Made by a program: the position numbers and the translations under genes. Source: an uncultured Prevotella sp. (GTDB lineage: Bacteria > Bacteroidota > Bacteroidia > Bacteroidales > Bacteroidaceae). From it: a stretch of 34,162 nucleotides of DNA. The stretch is taken from assembly GCA_900543975.1 (NCBI GenBank), contig UQTI01000031.1, positions 1-34,162 on the forward strand, written 5' to 3'. The notes under the pieces are model-generated. The model did not search any database. It saw only the letters and a list, made by a program, of their open reading frames with translations, and was not told the origin of the DNA. Below, piece after piece: positions 1-7,421 of the stretch (position 1 is its first letter; each line of letters opens with the position of its first letter).

Positions 1-2
1 TG

Positions 3-53
3 ACACAAAAGTGTATTTCTCAAGAGTGCGGCTTAAGAATTACACTTTTGTGT
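3..53. repeat. 22-bp imperfect inverted repeat with 7-bp spacer
   Basis: Arms at 3-24 and 32-53 match at 20 of 22 positions around a 7-base spacer (25-31). The outer 13 bases, acacaaaagtgta, match perfectly. Each outer part is itself nearly symmetrical (ACAC-AAAA-GTGT), so the site can be read as two operators facing each other or as one long hairpin. There is no T-run after either arm, so an intrinsic terminator is unlikely. It lies about 185 bases upstream of the fimbrial lipoprotein start and may belong to a gene left of the window. Confidence 0.7.
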
Positions 54-138
54 ATGTAACATCATTCATATTTTAGCTTTTTTAGGCGTTATTTTAAAGA
101 AAAATCGCCATAACCCTGTCAAAATGAAAATAATGAAC

Positions 139-146
139 TATCTTTG
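139..146 (+). promoter_or_regulatory. Bacteroidetes -7 promoter element, TATCTTTG
   Basis: Perfect match to the Bacteroidetes sigma-ABfr -7 consensus TAnnTTTG. It would start transcription near 153 and leave a 5' leader of about 85 bases before the lipoprotein gene at 238. No convincing -33 TTG is seen. Confidence 0.55.
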
Positions 147-237
147 CATTGGGCATTATGCTGTAAAGCTCAAGCAATGAAGGCACCTTTGCAGCAGGCC
201 TTTATAACAGAAAGCAACAACCTAAAAAAACGACACT

Positions 238-1275
238 ATGCATAAAACTATTTACCTTGTAACATTTCTCATCATAGCTCTTTGCGCCGCATGCGACAAC
301 CCATACAGCCCAGACAGCGACGATGGAGGTACAGGCACGACAACAGGCACGACAAAGAAAGACTGCAACGTAACGTTGCGCGTGGCCAACCTGGAGCAAG
401 TGGACTACAACGAAGCTTCTAACAACGAAGCTTCTAACAACGAAGCTTCTAGAAACGAGGCTTTTGGCAACGAGGCCTCCACCAAAGACGGCATCTATCG
501 TTCAGCAAGCGAGAGCACTCCTGTAGGCGAAGTGTGTACCCGTCTTTCATTCGCCGTTTACGACATAAACGACGATGGAAGTTATACCAAGGTTGGCGAG
601 GTATCACAAACCAACAGCGACAACGCCTTCGGTACCGCTGACCTGTCTGTCACTACAGGCACACATCTGTTAGTGGTCATAGCCCACAACGGCACGGCCA
701 AACCCACCATGACCAATCCTGAGAAAATAACCTTTCCCAGCAACAAGACCACCGACACCTTCTTCTGCACGCAGCAGTTTAGCGTGAGCGATGGTGGCAC
801 CACAAACCTTAATCTCAACTTGAAACGCGCCGTTGCCAAGGTGTGCTTCTCACCCGATGACAAGACGCCATCGAAGATAACCAAGATGAGGTTCTATTAT
901 ACAGGCGGCAGCAGCACGTTCAATGCTGTAAGCGGATATGGTTGCGTCAACTCAAAGCAGACTGAAGACCGCCCTGTTGTAGCATCCGCGCACGAAGGAT
1001 CGTCAACCTACTCTATCTACACCTTTCCGCGCAGCGACAGCAACAGCATAAACTTAGATGTGACAGCCATAGGCAACAACGACACAAAGTTGTATTATCG
1101 CAAATTCAGCAACATTCCCATCACTCTCAACTACATCACACGTTGTCACGGCAACTTCTTTGGCGAGGATCCCAGCGGCGGTCGCGTCGCTCCCGGCATC
1201 ACTATCGACACTCGTTGGAGATCAGAACTCGATTACTCGTTTGACAGTCCATCGACAAATATTGAGACAGAATAG
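238..1275 (+). CDS. FimB/Mfa2-type fimbrial subunit lipoprotein
   Basis: A 345-residue exported lipoprotein that resembles the FimB/Mfa2 family of Bacteroidales. Members anchor or cap type V fimbriae at the outer membrane and are processed as lipoproteins. The N-terminus has a hydrophobic signal followed by Cys19 in LCAAC. After that come a Thr/Gly-rich linker and five 5-residue repeats NEA[SF]x at residues 58-82. The remainder has the beta-rich layout of the family, with RLSFAVYDIND, then a segment around HLLVVIAHN, then LNLKRAVAKVCF. The typical fimbrial partner genes (fimA or mfa1, fimC-E) are not next to it, so it is an orphan in this window. It has its own promoter (139-146) and a terminator at 1446-1478. 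The family call is by pattern recognition; another adhesin-type lipoprotein is possible. Confidence 0.75.
   Translation: MHKTIYLVTFLIIALCAACDNPYSPDSDDGGTGTTTGTTKKDCNVTLRVANLEQVDYNEASNNEASNNEASRNEAFGNEASTKDGIYRSASESTPVGEVCTRLSFAVYDINDDGSYTKVGEVSQTNSDNAFGTADLSVTTGTHLLVVIAHNGTAKPTMTNPEKITFPSNKTTDTFFCTQQFSVSDGGTTNLNLNLKRAVAKVCFSPDDKTPSKITKMRFYYTGGSSTFNAVSGYGCVNSKQTEDRPVVASAHEGSSTYSIYTFPRSDSNSINLDVTAIGNNDTKLYYRKFSNIPITLNYITRCHGNFFGEDPSGGRVAPGITIDTRWRSELDYSFDSPSTNIETE
409..483 (+). repeat. 15-bp in-frame tandem repeat (NEASx units)
   Basis: Five consecutive 15-base units encode NEASN, NEASN, NEASR, NEAFG and NEAST. The first three are nearly identical in DNA and the last two have drifted. Because 15 is a multiple of three, copy-number change keeps the frame and would only lengthen or shorten the linker between the lipid anchor and the folded domain. 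Confidence 0.85.
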
Positions 1276-1445
1276 TTGCAAAATAATGCACGAAAAGCCT
1301 CTTTTTGCGATATTAGCAACAGCTTTTCATGTTCAAAAGATCCCAAACAGACATTTTATAACGCAGAAGAACGAACAAGAGTGTTTGTAAATTCATACAG
1401 AAAACCAGTTTAAGATGGTCGTCAAGCCATCAAATAGACCCATGC

Positions 1446-1478
1446 AAGCCTCTCGCACATGTTGTGAGAGGCTTTTTT
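1446..1478 (+). terminator. Intrinsic terminator
   Basis: The arms aagcctctc (1446-1454) and gagaggctt (1466-1474) form a perfect stem that extends inward with a G-T pair, followed by a T-run to 1478. It lies 170 bases downstream of the fimbrial lipoprotein stop, implying a long 3' untranslated region. Confidence 0.8.
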
Positions 1479-1571
1479 ATGCCTTTTAGAGAAAATTCCA
1501 CCTTCTACTGTCTAACCGTCAAAACTTGCTAAGCATCTGATTATAAGCTTTTTAGATTGTACAAAACCAAT

Positions 1572-1738
1572 AAATCTTCCAATATTCCAAATCTTCCAAT
1601 TAAATTTTTACGCATGACAAAAACCACCCTTATATATATAACTACTTAATAATCAATTAATTATATAGTCTATATAAAGAAGGTTTGCATGAACATACCC
1701 ATTTTTGGAATTGGAAGAACTGGAATATTGGAAGATTT
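1572..1738. repeat. 30-bp inverted repeat flanking a 107-bp AT-rich spacer
   Basis: Arms 1572-1601 and 1709-1738 match at 28 of 30 positions, including an 18-base perfect block (aaatcttccaatattcca and its complement). Each arm is itself built of repeated CTTCCAA words. The spacer is AT-rich, has no gene and contains runs of TATA. The layout resembles a small non-autonomous mobile element or a long-stem RNA. Confidence 0.75.
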
Positions 1739-1774
1739 GGAAGTTATCAATAAATAAGAAAAAAGGTTCTCCTT

Positions 1775-1860
1775 CTACGAGGCCACGAAGCCAAAGCATG
1801 ATAGCATGAGGATCTTGCTACGAGGCCACGAAGCCAAAGCATGATAACACGAGGATCTTG
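1775..1860. repeat. 43-bp tandem repeat, two copies plus a degenerate third
   Basis: Units 1775-1817 and 1818-1860 differ at only two positions. A diverged partial copy follows to about 1896. They do not encode a plausible protein. Confidence 0.85.
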
Positions 1861-2058
1861 CAAAAAGGCCGAAGAAGCCAAAGCCTCAAGGCAATTATTA
1901 TTTCGCCACAACCCCATGGAATCAAGTCAAACACGGTCTGGCAATCTAAACTGCATGGTTTGGCTTCATAAGTTCCGCAGTTACGCAGCCTAAGTATGGC
2001 AGTTACGTCGCTTAGGAGCCATGGTTAGTGAGAGCAATTGACGTGAATCTTAAAAGCG

Positions 2059-2523
2059 TTATAGCTCCACGCTATCGATACGCAGTTTCAGCGTTCCCGC
2101 AGGCACCCGCACCTCAACCTCATCGCCCGCTTTCTTTCCGAGAAGAGCGTTTGCGATGGGCGACTTTATTGATATTTTCCCCTCTCTCAGGTTTGCTTCG
2201 TGTGGGCTCACAACGGTATAGGTCATGTGTGCGTTGTTAGCCACATTAGTTAGCCCAATCTTGCTCAGCAACCCAACGGTGTCCTCCTTAAGACGCGATT
2301 TGTCTATGACGCGCGCATTTTCAAGCACCTTCTGCTTGAATCTTATTCTTCCGAGCAGTCTTCCTTGCTCACGTTTTGCAGCATGATACTCGAAGTTCTC
2401 GCTCAAGTCGCCCTTGTCGCGTGCTTCAGCAATAGCCTCACGCACACGCGGCAGCTCCACGAGTTCCATCTCACGCAGCTCGGCCACAATCTTGTCGTAG
2501 CCTTCTTGTGACATATATTCCAT
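2059..2523 (-). CDS. greA: Transcription elongation factor GreA
   Basis: GreA binds RNA polymerase through the secondary channel and stimulates cleavage of backtracked RNA so that stalled complexes resume. The 154-residue length is normal for the family. The N-terminal half (about 1-75) is the coiled coil. It carries the signature GDLSENFEYHAAK, whose acidic tip residues Asp39 and Glu42 correspond to those that position the catalytic magnesium. The C-terminal FKBP-like domain covers about residues 82-154. It follows the zinc-ribbon gene on the same strand after a 173-base gap that contains a long hairpin, so it may be cotranscribed or have its own control. Confidence 0.97.
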   Translation of the reverse strand: MEYMSQEGYDKIVAELREMELVELPRVREAIAEARDKGDLSENFEYHAAKREQGRLLGRIRFKQKVLENARVIDKSRLKEDTVGLLSKIGLTNVANNAHMTYTVVSPHEANLREGKISIKSPIANALLGKKAGDEVEVRVPAGTLKLRIDSVEL

Positions 2524-2581
2524 GTTTCAAATTCGTTTTTAGTCAGTTTTTCCTTCCATCAACTCTTCTTTAAGCCAATAA

Positions 2582-2657
2582 AGACAACAGAGACAACCTT
2601 TGTGCCGACGTTTTACATCAAATAGCTAACGTCACAAAAAAATTGTCTCTATTGTCT
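2582..2657 (-). repeat. Long hairpin between zinc-ribbon gene and greA
   Basis: Arms 2582-2596 and 2643-2657 match at 14 of 15 positions (agacaacagagacaa against its complement). An inner pair gacgtt/aacgtc tightens the structure. Read on the minus strand, a run of eight T lies just inside the hairpin. It could be an attenuator or a processing signal between the two genes. Confidence 0.5.
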
Positions 2658-2696
2658 CTATTATCTTCTAAAAAGAATGGGGATGTGCGAAGAATA

Positions 2697-3524
2697 TTAA
2701 TCTTCCTCAGCAGCCTTGGTCTTGCGGATAGCACGCTTGCGCTTGGGCTTCTCCTCGGGCTCAGCCACCACCATCTTAACGCCGGCGAGCTCAGGATCGA
2801 TCATGATACGTCCACAATACTCGCACACGATAACCTTCTTGTGCATCTTGATGTCGAGCTGACGCTGTGGCGGAATCTTGTTGAAGCAACCACCGCAAGC
2901 ATCGCGCTGCACATAAACAATTCCGAGACCGTTGCGTGCGTTCTTACGAATGCGCTTGAAGCTTGTGAGCAGACGAGGCTCAATTTTTGTCTCCAGCTCC
3001 TTGGCACGCTCCTTGAGCTTCTCCTCCTCCTCGCGTGTTTCCTGCATAATCTCGTCGAGCTCGTTCTTCTTCTCAGCGAGAGCAGTCTGGCGGTCCTCAA
3101 TGAGGTCGTGTGTGTGGTTGAGTTCCTTTCTCTTGTCCTCTACCTTAGCCAGCGCCTCACGAATTTTCTTGTTGCAAAGCTCTATCTCCAGGCTCTGAAA
3201 CTCTATTTCCTTTGTGAGCGTGTCATACTCGCGGTTGTTCTTCACGTCATCGAGCTGCATCTTGTAACGCTCCACGCTTGCCTGTGCCTGGTCAATCTCC
3301 GAACGCTTCTGAGCCACGGCATCCTCAAACTCGGTTATCTCGTTGCCGATTTTCTCCACACGGATGTTAAGACCTTCAATCTCGTCCTCCAAGTCCTGCA
3401 CTTCAAGAGGAAGTTCACCGCGCAGCGCGCGTTTCTCGTCGATAGCCGACAAAGTGGTCTGGAGCTGATAAAGAGTCTTCAGCTTCTCTTCCACTGACAA
3501 ATCTGTAGGATCTTTCTTTGCCAT
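2697..3524 (-). CDS. Zinc-ribbon coiled-coil protein (DUF164/CT398 type)
   Basis: A 275-residue cytoplasmic protein of the C4-type zinc-ribbon family (DUF164, related to chlamydial CT398 and H. pylori HP0958). The first 190 or so residues are Lys/Glu-rich heptads expected to form a long antiparallel coiled coil. The C-terminus has two Cys pairs, CGGC and CEYC, separated by about 23 residues, forming the zinc ribbon. A Lys/Arg-rich tail follows. I chose the ATG at 3524 (MAKKDPTDLS) because the 24 codons upstream of it overlap the end of the Nif3 gene and look non-coding. The 11-base gap to that gene supports one transcript. The family's role in Bacteroidetes is not established; homologues bind RNA or protein partners. 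Confidence 0.88.
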   Translation of the reverse strand: MAKKDPTDLSVEEKLKTLYQLQTTLSAIDEKRALRGELPLEVQDLEDEIEGLNIRVEKIGNEITEFEDAVAQKRSEIDQAQASVERYKMQLDDVKNNREYDTLTKEIEFQSLEIELCNKKIREALAKVEDKRKELNHTHDLIEDRQTALAEKKNELDEIMQETREEEEKLKERAKELETKIEPRLLTSFKRIRKNARNGLGIVYVQRDACGGCFNKIPPQRQLDIKMHKKVIVCEYCGRIMIDPELAGVKMVVAEPEEKPKRKRAIRKTKAAEED

Positions 3525-3535
3525 AAATATGCTTG

Positions 3536-4321
3536 TTAAAAATAGATTATAGGATTGGTGTTTGTGGCGGCAATAACGCAACGCACGCCAGGACACTTCT
3601 CCTCAATTATTGACTTAAATATTTCGCTTGTAAACTGTTCGCTCTGATAATGGCCTATGACGGCAATCTGCAACTGCTGCTCATGTCCGAAGAACTCATG
3701 ATAGTGCATCTCTCCCGTCACGAAAGCGTCGGCCCCCAGCTGCAAGGCTTGCGGCATGAGGAATGCTCCTGCTCCACCACAGATGGCCACGCGTCTGATT
3801 GGGCGACGCAGCAGCTGGTTTGCCTGCACACATTCCACGTCAAACGTGCGCTTAAGCATAATGATGAAATCGTCGGCAGCCAGCGGTTCTTCAAACTCGC
3901 CAACCACTCCCGAGCCACACTCTATGCCGTCAACCACCTTTGTGGCAAACAGACGTACGTCTTTCAGCCCCATCTTCTCTGCAATTTTGAAATTCACTCC
4001 TCCCATGGCGTTGTCCATGTTGGTGTGCATCGACACGATGGTTATGCCGTGCTGTATGGCTTTCATAACCACGCGTTGCACATCGTCGCCATCAGAGACA
4101 CAAGAGAGCTTGTGAAAGATCAGAGGGTGGTGCGACACGATGATGTTACACTTCGACGCAATGGCTTCGTCCACGATCTGAGGTGTAACGTCCAGACACA
4201 ATAATGCCCCTGATACGTCCGCCTCTGTCAATCCAACCTGCAAGCCGGCATTATCCCATCCTTCTTGCAAGGGCAGAGGCGCGAACTGTTCAAGGGCAGC
4301 AATCACTTCCTTTATTTTCAC
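3536..4321 (-). CDS. Nif3-like dinuclear metal-centre protein
   Basis: Member of the Nif3/YbgI (DUF34) family, which forms hexameric toroids with a dinuclear metal site. It is often annotated as GTP cyclohydrolase I type 2, but no enzymatic role is generally agreed. At 261 residues it is the short form without the PII-like insertion. Likely metal ligands are His64-His65 in SHHPLIF, Asp103 in MDN, and His224 and Glu228 in GHYQSE. The zinc-ribbon gene follows after 11 bases. A -7 element at 4354-4361 sits just upstream, directly behind the terminator of the nuclease gene, so this is probably the first gene of the nif3-like/zinc-ribbon transcript. Confidence 0.92.
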   Translation of the reverse strand: MKIKEVIAALEQFAPLPLQEGWDNAGLQVGLTEADVSGALLCLDVTPQIVDEAIASKCNIIVSHHPLIFHKLSCVSDGDDVQRVVMKAIQHGITIVSMHTNMDNAMGGVNFKIAEKMGLKDVRLFATKVVDGIECGSGVVGEFEEPLAADDFIIMLKRTFDVECVQANQLLRRPIRRVAICGGAGAFLMPQALQLGADAFVTGEMHYHEFFGHEQQLQIAVIGHYQSEQFTSEIFKSIIEEKCPGVRCVIAATNTNPIIYF

Positions 4322-4353
4322 GCTTTTCAGCTTTATATGTTTCTATCAGACTG

Positions 4354-4361
4354 CAAAGTTA
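4354..4361 (-). promoter_or_regulatory. -7 promoter element TAACTTTG for the nif3-like operon
   Basis: On the minus strand this reads TAACTTTG, a perfect TAnnTTTG match about 33 bases before the ATG of the Nif3-like gene. Confidence 0.6.
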
Positions 4362-4366
4362 GCAAT

Positions 4367-4423
4367 AAAAAATGTGTTATCGGCAAAAACATCGAAATCT
4401 TTTTAACCGACAACACATTTTTT
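4367..4423 (-). terminator. Terminator downstream of the nuclease gene
   Basis: Arms 4367-4383 and 4407-4423 match at 16 of 17 positions around a 23-base loop. The stem is A-rich on one side and T-rich on the other, so it could work in both directions. On the minus strand it ends in a six-T run and lies immediately before the promoter at 4354-4361. Confidence 0.7.
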
Positions 4424-4540
4424 ACTTTCTTTAGCTGAAAAGGAAGCTAAACAACATAAATATTGTCCTCAAAAGAGGGGTTCTGTTGATGCTTTCCCGC
4501 TATAGACATCTTTCTCTTGCAACATCTTCAAGACACGACC

Positions 4541-4616
4541 ATTGTCAACCGTCAAGATTATTGCCGACCGTCATGATTATTGCCGACCGTCATGATTATT
4601 GCCAATCGTCAAGATT
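4541..4616. repeat. 19-bp tandem repeat, four copies, overlapping a gene 3' end
   Basis: Units 4541-4559, 4560-4578, 4579-4597 and 4598-4616 are tandem and imperfect; the two central copies are identical. The last unit encodes the C-terminal residues LDDWQ of the nuclease on the minus strand, and the stop codon straddles the boundary (4596-4598). The other copies lie in its 3' flank. Confidence 0.9.
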
Positions 4617-5453
4617 ACACTCAGCCTCTACCCTCTTCTCCACGTCGTCTGTTAGCGACGGGAAGAAATCGTAGCCTGTTATGCGCTCCACCTCATCGAC
4701 CGTGTTCACATAATCGCCCATTGGGCGGTTACCGTCTGTGTTCTTATACAAGAAGCCGATGGCCTTAGGTGTGTCTTTCATGCAGAGCAGCACCTTGAAG
4801 AACGCATCGGGCACCGCCACCTTGTTTCGTCCGATGGTCTTACGTCGCGTCTTCTTGTAGAACACGGGGCCACAGACCACATAAACAGAACCGTAGCGCT
4901 TAGCCCAACGACGACACGCGAGCTCCATCTCGTTCCAGTCGCCACGGTTAAGGCTCGGCGCCTGTGGACAGATATTAGAGAAGAGGAACGATTGGCGCAT
5001 GGCTTCAGCCCTCCATTTGTTGTCGCCAGCAGGACACATGTGGCCGCGGTCATAGCCCGACGAGCGATAGTCGCTATCCTCGGCACGGGGTGCCGGCACG
5101 TCCTCATCGTCTGTAAACTTATAATCTTTGCGTTCTGCGTTGCCCTTTGTGCGCTGAGCCGTCAACTTCCACGCCACCCAGTTGGGCTGTCTTGTCTGCA
5201 TGTTGTAGGACACGGTGTAGCCCACACGCTTCAGCACAATCTCGTTGCTGCCTTTTATCGGTGCAGGAATTTCCAATCCATCTGCGGCTTCGACATTCTC
5301 AGAAGAACGTGAACCTAAAGATGCGGCATCTGACGAAGAGACCTCGTTAACGACCTTAGCTACGCTATGCAGTTTGCCTCTTGTGGCATTGTCACACGAT
5401 GCAGCCAACAAAGGCAAGGCAAGCACAAGGGCTGCAATAATTATTTTTCTCAT
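4596..5453 (-). CDS. DNA/RNA non-specific endonuclease, predicted lipoprotein
   Basis: A 285-residue secreted nuclease of the beta-beta-alpha-metal NUC family (EndoG/NucA type), which cuts DNA and RNA without sequence specificity. The N-terminal signal ends in AASC (Cys20), a good lipobox, so the protein is probably anchored to the envelope. The catalytic motif YDRGHMCPAGDN places the general base at His138. Asn160 in FSNICPQ and the NRGDWNEME segment (about 169-177) provide the metal-binding side. It may help scavenge nucleotides or degrade extracellular DNA. Its 3' end is drawn into a 19-bp tandem repeat. The FetB-like gene lies 51 bases upstream on the same strand, with no strong promoter seen in between. 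Confidence 0.93.
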   Translation of the reverse strand: MRKIIIAALVLALPLLAASCDNATRGKLHSVAKVVNEVSSSDAASLGSRSSENVEAADGLEIPAPIKGSNEIVLKRVGYTVSYNMQTRQPNWVAWKLTAQRTKGNAERKDYKFTDDEDVPAPRAEDSDYRSSGYDRGHMCPAGDNKWRAEAMRQSFLFSNICPQAPSLNRGDWNEMELACRRWAKRYGSVYVVCGPVFYKKTRRKTIGRNKVAVPDAFFKVLLCMKDTPKAIGFLYKNTDGNRPMGDYVNTVDEVERITGYDFFPSLTDDVEKRVEAECNLDDWQ

Positions 5454-5504
5454 AAAATGTTTCTTTTTTTTACAACACGTTTTATTTCTTTATCCCTTTT
5501 GTTT

Positions 5505-6476
5505 TCAAACCACAGGGTTTACATCGTTTTCCTCTCTACCGCACTCTTCAGAAACTGATGATCCAGAGGCTGAATAAGAGGCAGAAGATGTTTGAGAAGA
5601 GGCAGAAGATACAGGGGCAGAAGATACAGAAGAAGCTGATGCAGCAGATTCGGACGCTGAAGCAGGGGCATATGGAACCGAATCGTCATTTGTAGAAGAA
5701 TTGCTGTCAGACCCTTCCTTCAGTCGGCCATACTCGTCCATAGAATAACGTGAAGCAACGGCCAGGACCACAGCCAAAGCCACAAGAGCGGTCGTGAACA
5801 TGGCAGCCAAGGCAACAATCTGCATGGCCACAGCCGTTACAACCTCGGTTCCTGAAAGCAACATGCCCCACATGATGAACGGCACACACCCAAACATGGA
5901 GCTTGAAATGAGGCGTAAGAAATGGGTTATGGTACGTTCCATTGCGCGTTTGCGGAAATAGAACAACGCCTGTTGGCGCGTGGCACCATTGCCAAGCATG
6001 AAATAATACATGTCGTTATGGTTTCGGAGACCCATATAATAATAGGTGAGAGCCTTGCCAAGAATCTCAAGAATGGCTCCACAGAGCAAACCTACTACAG
6101 GTATGAGACGTGGAGAGGTAAACGCTCCGTTGCCCATCATTACAGCAAAGAGCATCCATGCGCCTACCGTAACAACTGCAACAGCCACACCCGCCAACAA
6201 CGGCACAAAGCTATGACGCAACGACAAACGCGCCTTCACGACAACGGCTGCTGCGGTAAGCACCACAGCAACGATGGCGAACAAGATATTTGCCACAATG
6301 TTGTTCCACAGAAAGAGGAAATAAAGAACTGCTCCTACGACAGCAAACTTGGCCACCATCATGGCACATGCCGAAAGAGTGCGCCCTAACAAGCGTAGAC
6401 CATAGGCCTGAAAAAAATAGATAGGCACAAGAAGGAGGGCAACACTCAAAAGCAGCCCTATAACTGTTATTTGCAT
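5505..6476 (-). CDS. FetB/UPF0014-family ABC transporter permease with Ser-rich tail
   Basis: A 323-residue polytopic inner-membrane protein resembling the UPF0014 family (E. coli FetB/YbbM, plant ALS3). FetB has been linked to iron export in E. coli. About seven hydrophobic segments cover residues 1-245. The cytoplasmic-loop signature GNGATRQQA sits at 162-170, followed by a basic stretch, as in the family. Beyond about residue 255 comes a 60-residue Ser/Ala-rich, low-complexity tail ending in an acidic segment; E. coli FetB (about 259 residues) lacks it. The paired ATPase gene is 89 bases upstream on the same strand. Substrate is inferred only from the family. Confidence 0.82.
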   Translation of the reverse strand: MQITVIGLLLSVALLLVPIYFFQAYGLRLLGRTLSACAMMVAKFAVVGAVLYFLFLWNNIVANILFAIVAVVLTAAAVVVKARLSLRHSFVPLLAGVAVAVVTVGAWMLFAVMMGNGAFTSPRLIPVVGLLCGAILEILGKALTYYYMGLRNHNDMYYFMLGNGATRQQALFYFRKRAMERTITHFLRLISSSMFGCVPFIMWGMLLSGTEVVTAVAMQIVALAAMFTTALVALAVVLAVASRYSMDEYGRLKEGSDSNSSTNDDSVPYAPASASESAASASSVSSAPVSSASSQTSSASYSASGSSVSEECGREENDVNPVV

Positions 6477-6565
6477 ATTAGAAAAAGAATAATGTAATCT
6501 GACTTATTTTTCGTTTCACATGTGCAGGAATGAACGAGACCGCGATAAACGCGATCCGTCAGTTT

Positions 6566-7189
6566 TCACACAACCACACTCTTATCAGCCATCTGCTCCA
6601 CACGCTCATCCTTTGACGCAACCACAACAACGGCCCCACGCTCGGCAGCAGCCCGCAACAGGCGCAACATTACCTTCACGTCTTCATCAGTCTGAAACGC
6701 GGTAGGATCGTCTACAACAATAATGTTGCGGCACGACAACAAGGCAAAGACAAGCATGAGACGTTTCAGCACGGAAAGAGGTTGCTTGGCGAGGTCTGCA
6801 TCCCACAGGTCAGCATTAAGATGAAGCGTGTTCCACAGAGCCACTATCTGTTCTTTTGTCGGCACGTTGCCTTTCACACCGCAACACGTCACGAGCTGTT
6901 TGTACATGTCGGAAGCTGTAAACCTCGACGGCAGGCGCAACGCCTGTGGCACATACGCAATCTTTGACCGGAAGAAGTTGGCTGTAGCAGGCACAAGCAG
7001 CTCGCCATTTACTGTCACGAAGCCGCTGTCTAAAGGAAAGAAGCCCAGCATGGCTGCAAGCAATCGCGTCTTGCCGCTCCCCGACCGCCCTGTTATGGCA
7101 GTCACCTCGCCGTTGTTTGCCACAAACGAGAGGCTCCTCATTTTTCTATCTGTAGCCACAGCAAACGTGGCATCCTTTATCTCGAGCAT
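6566..7189 (-). CDS. FetA-like ABC transporter ATPase with degenerate motifs
   Basis: A 207-residue nucleotide-binding subunit expected to pair with the FetB-like permease downstream. The Walker A motif GRSGSGKT (34-41) and the Q-loop (YVPQ, Gln82) are intact. Other motifs are not canonical. The signature reads LSVLKR (138-143) instead of LSGGQ. Walker B is IIVVDD (156-161), with Asp161 where the catalytic Glu normally lies. The switch-His position in VVVASKDE has no His. It could still bind ATP, but hydrolysis may be slow or absent. A -7 promoter at 7221-7228 precedes it. Confidence 0.82.
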   Translation of the reverse strand: MLEIKDATFAVATDRKMRSLSFVANNGEVTAITGRSGSGKTRLLAAMLGFFPLDSGFVTVNGELLVPATANFFRSKIAYVPQALRLPSRFTASDMYKQLVTCCGVKGNVPTKEQIVALWNTLHLNADLWDADLAKQPLSVLKRLMLVFALLSCRNIIVVDDPTAFQTDEDVKVMLRLLRAAAERGAVVVVASKDERVEQMADKSVVV

Positions 7190-7220
7190 AAATGTCGTTT
7201 AAAAAATTCCTACTTTAATG

Positions 7221-7228
7221 CAAAAGTA
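7221..7228 (-). promoter_or_regulatory. -7 promoter element TACTTTTG for the fetAB-like genes
   Basis: On the minus strand this is a perfect TAnnTTTG match, 32 bases upstream of the FetA-like ATG. Confidence 0.6.
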
Positions 7229-7293
7229 AATAAAATAAATGAGAAGATGCCTCTTACTCGTTTTAATTTTAAAAAATAAAAAACAGAGACAGG

Positions 7294-7347
7294 AAACAAA
7301 TAAAGGGAAAGGAATGAATAAAGAGAAAGAAATGAATAAAGGGAAAG
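7294..7347. repeat. 18-bp tandem repeat, three copies
   Basis: Units 7294-7311, 7312-7329 and 7330-7347 share the core aataaagGgaaag. They are almost purely purine plus A/T on the plus strand. Confidence 0.8.
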
Positions 7348-7421
7348 GAAACTGACAACAGGAAAAAAGGACAAAGAACAGGAAAAGGAACGAAGAACAG
7401 AAAAGGAGGGAAAGACCAGGA

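Larger units (their letters stand above)
1276..2058. other. Gene-free stretch between fimbrial lipoprotein and greA
   Basis: I see no credible gene in these 783 bases. They hold a terminator (1446-1478), a long inverted repeat around an AT-rich spacer (1572-1738) and a 43-bp tandem repeat (1775-1860) with a degenerate partial third copy to about 1896. Confidence 0.6.

Noticed and set aside
3..53. Phase-variable invertible promoter
   Set aside because: The 7-base spacer is far too short to hold a promoter, and no recombinase gene is visible.
1160..1390. Possible 76-residue protein overlapping the end of the fimbrial lipoprotein gene
   Set aside because: Most of it lies out of frame inside a recognised gene and the rest shows no domain, signal or promoter.
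2643..3497. Long open frame antisense to the zinc-ribbon gene, with similar antisense frames across the foldase (7616-8833) and secA (16423-17352, 18271-19314)
   Set aside because: They are Leu/Val/His-rich mirror images of strongly coding genes with recognised families and have no motifs of their own.
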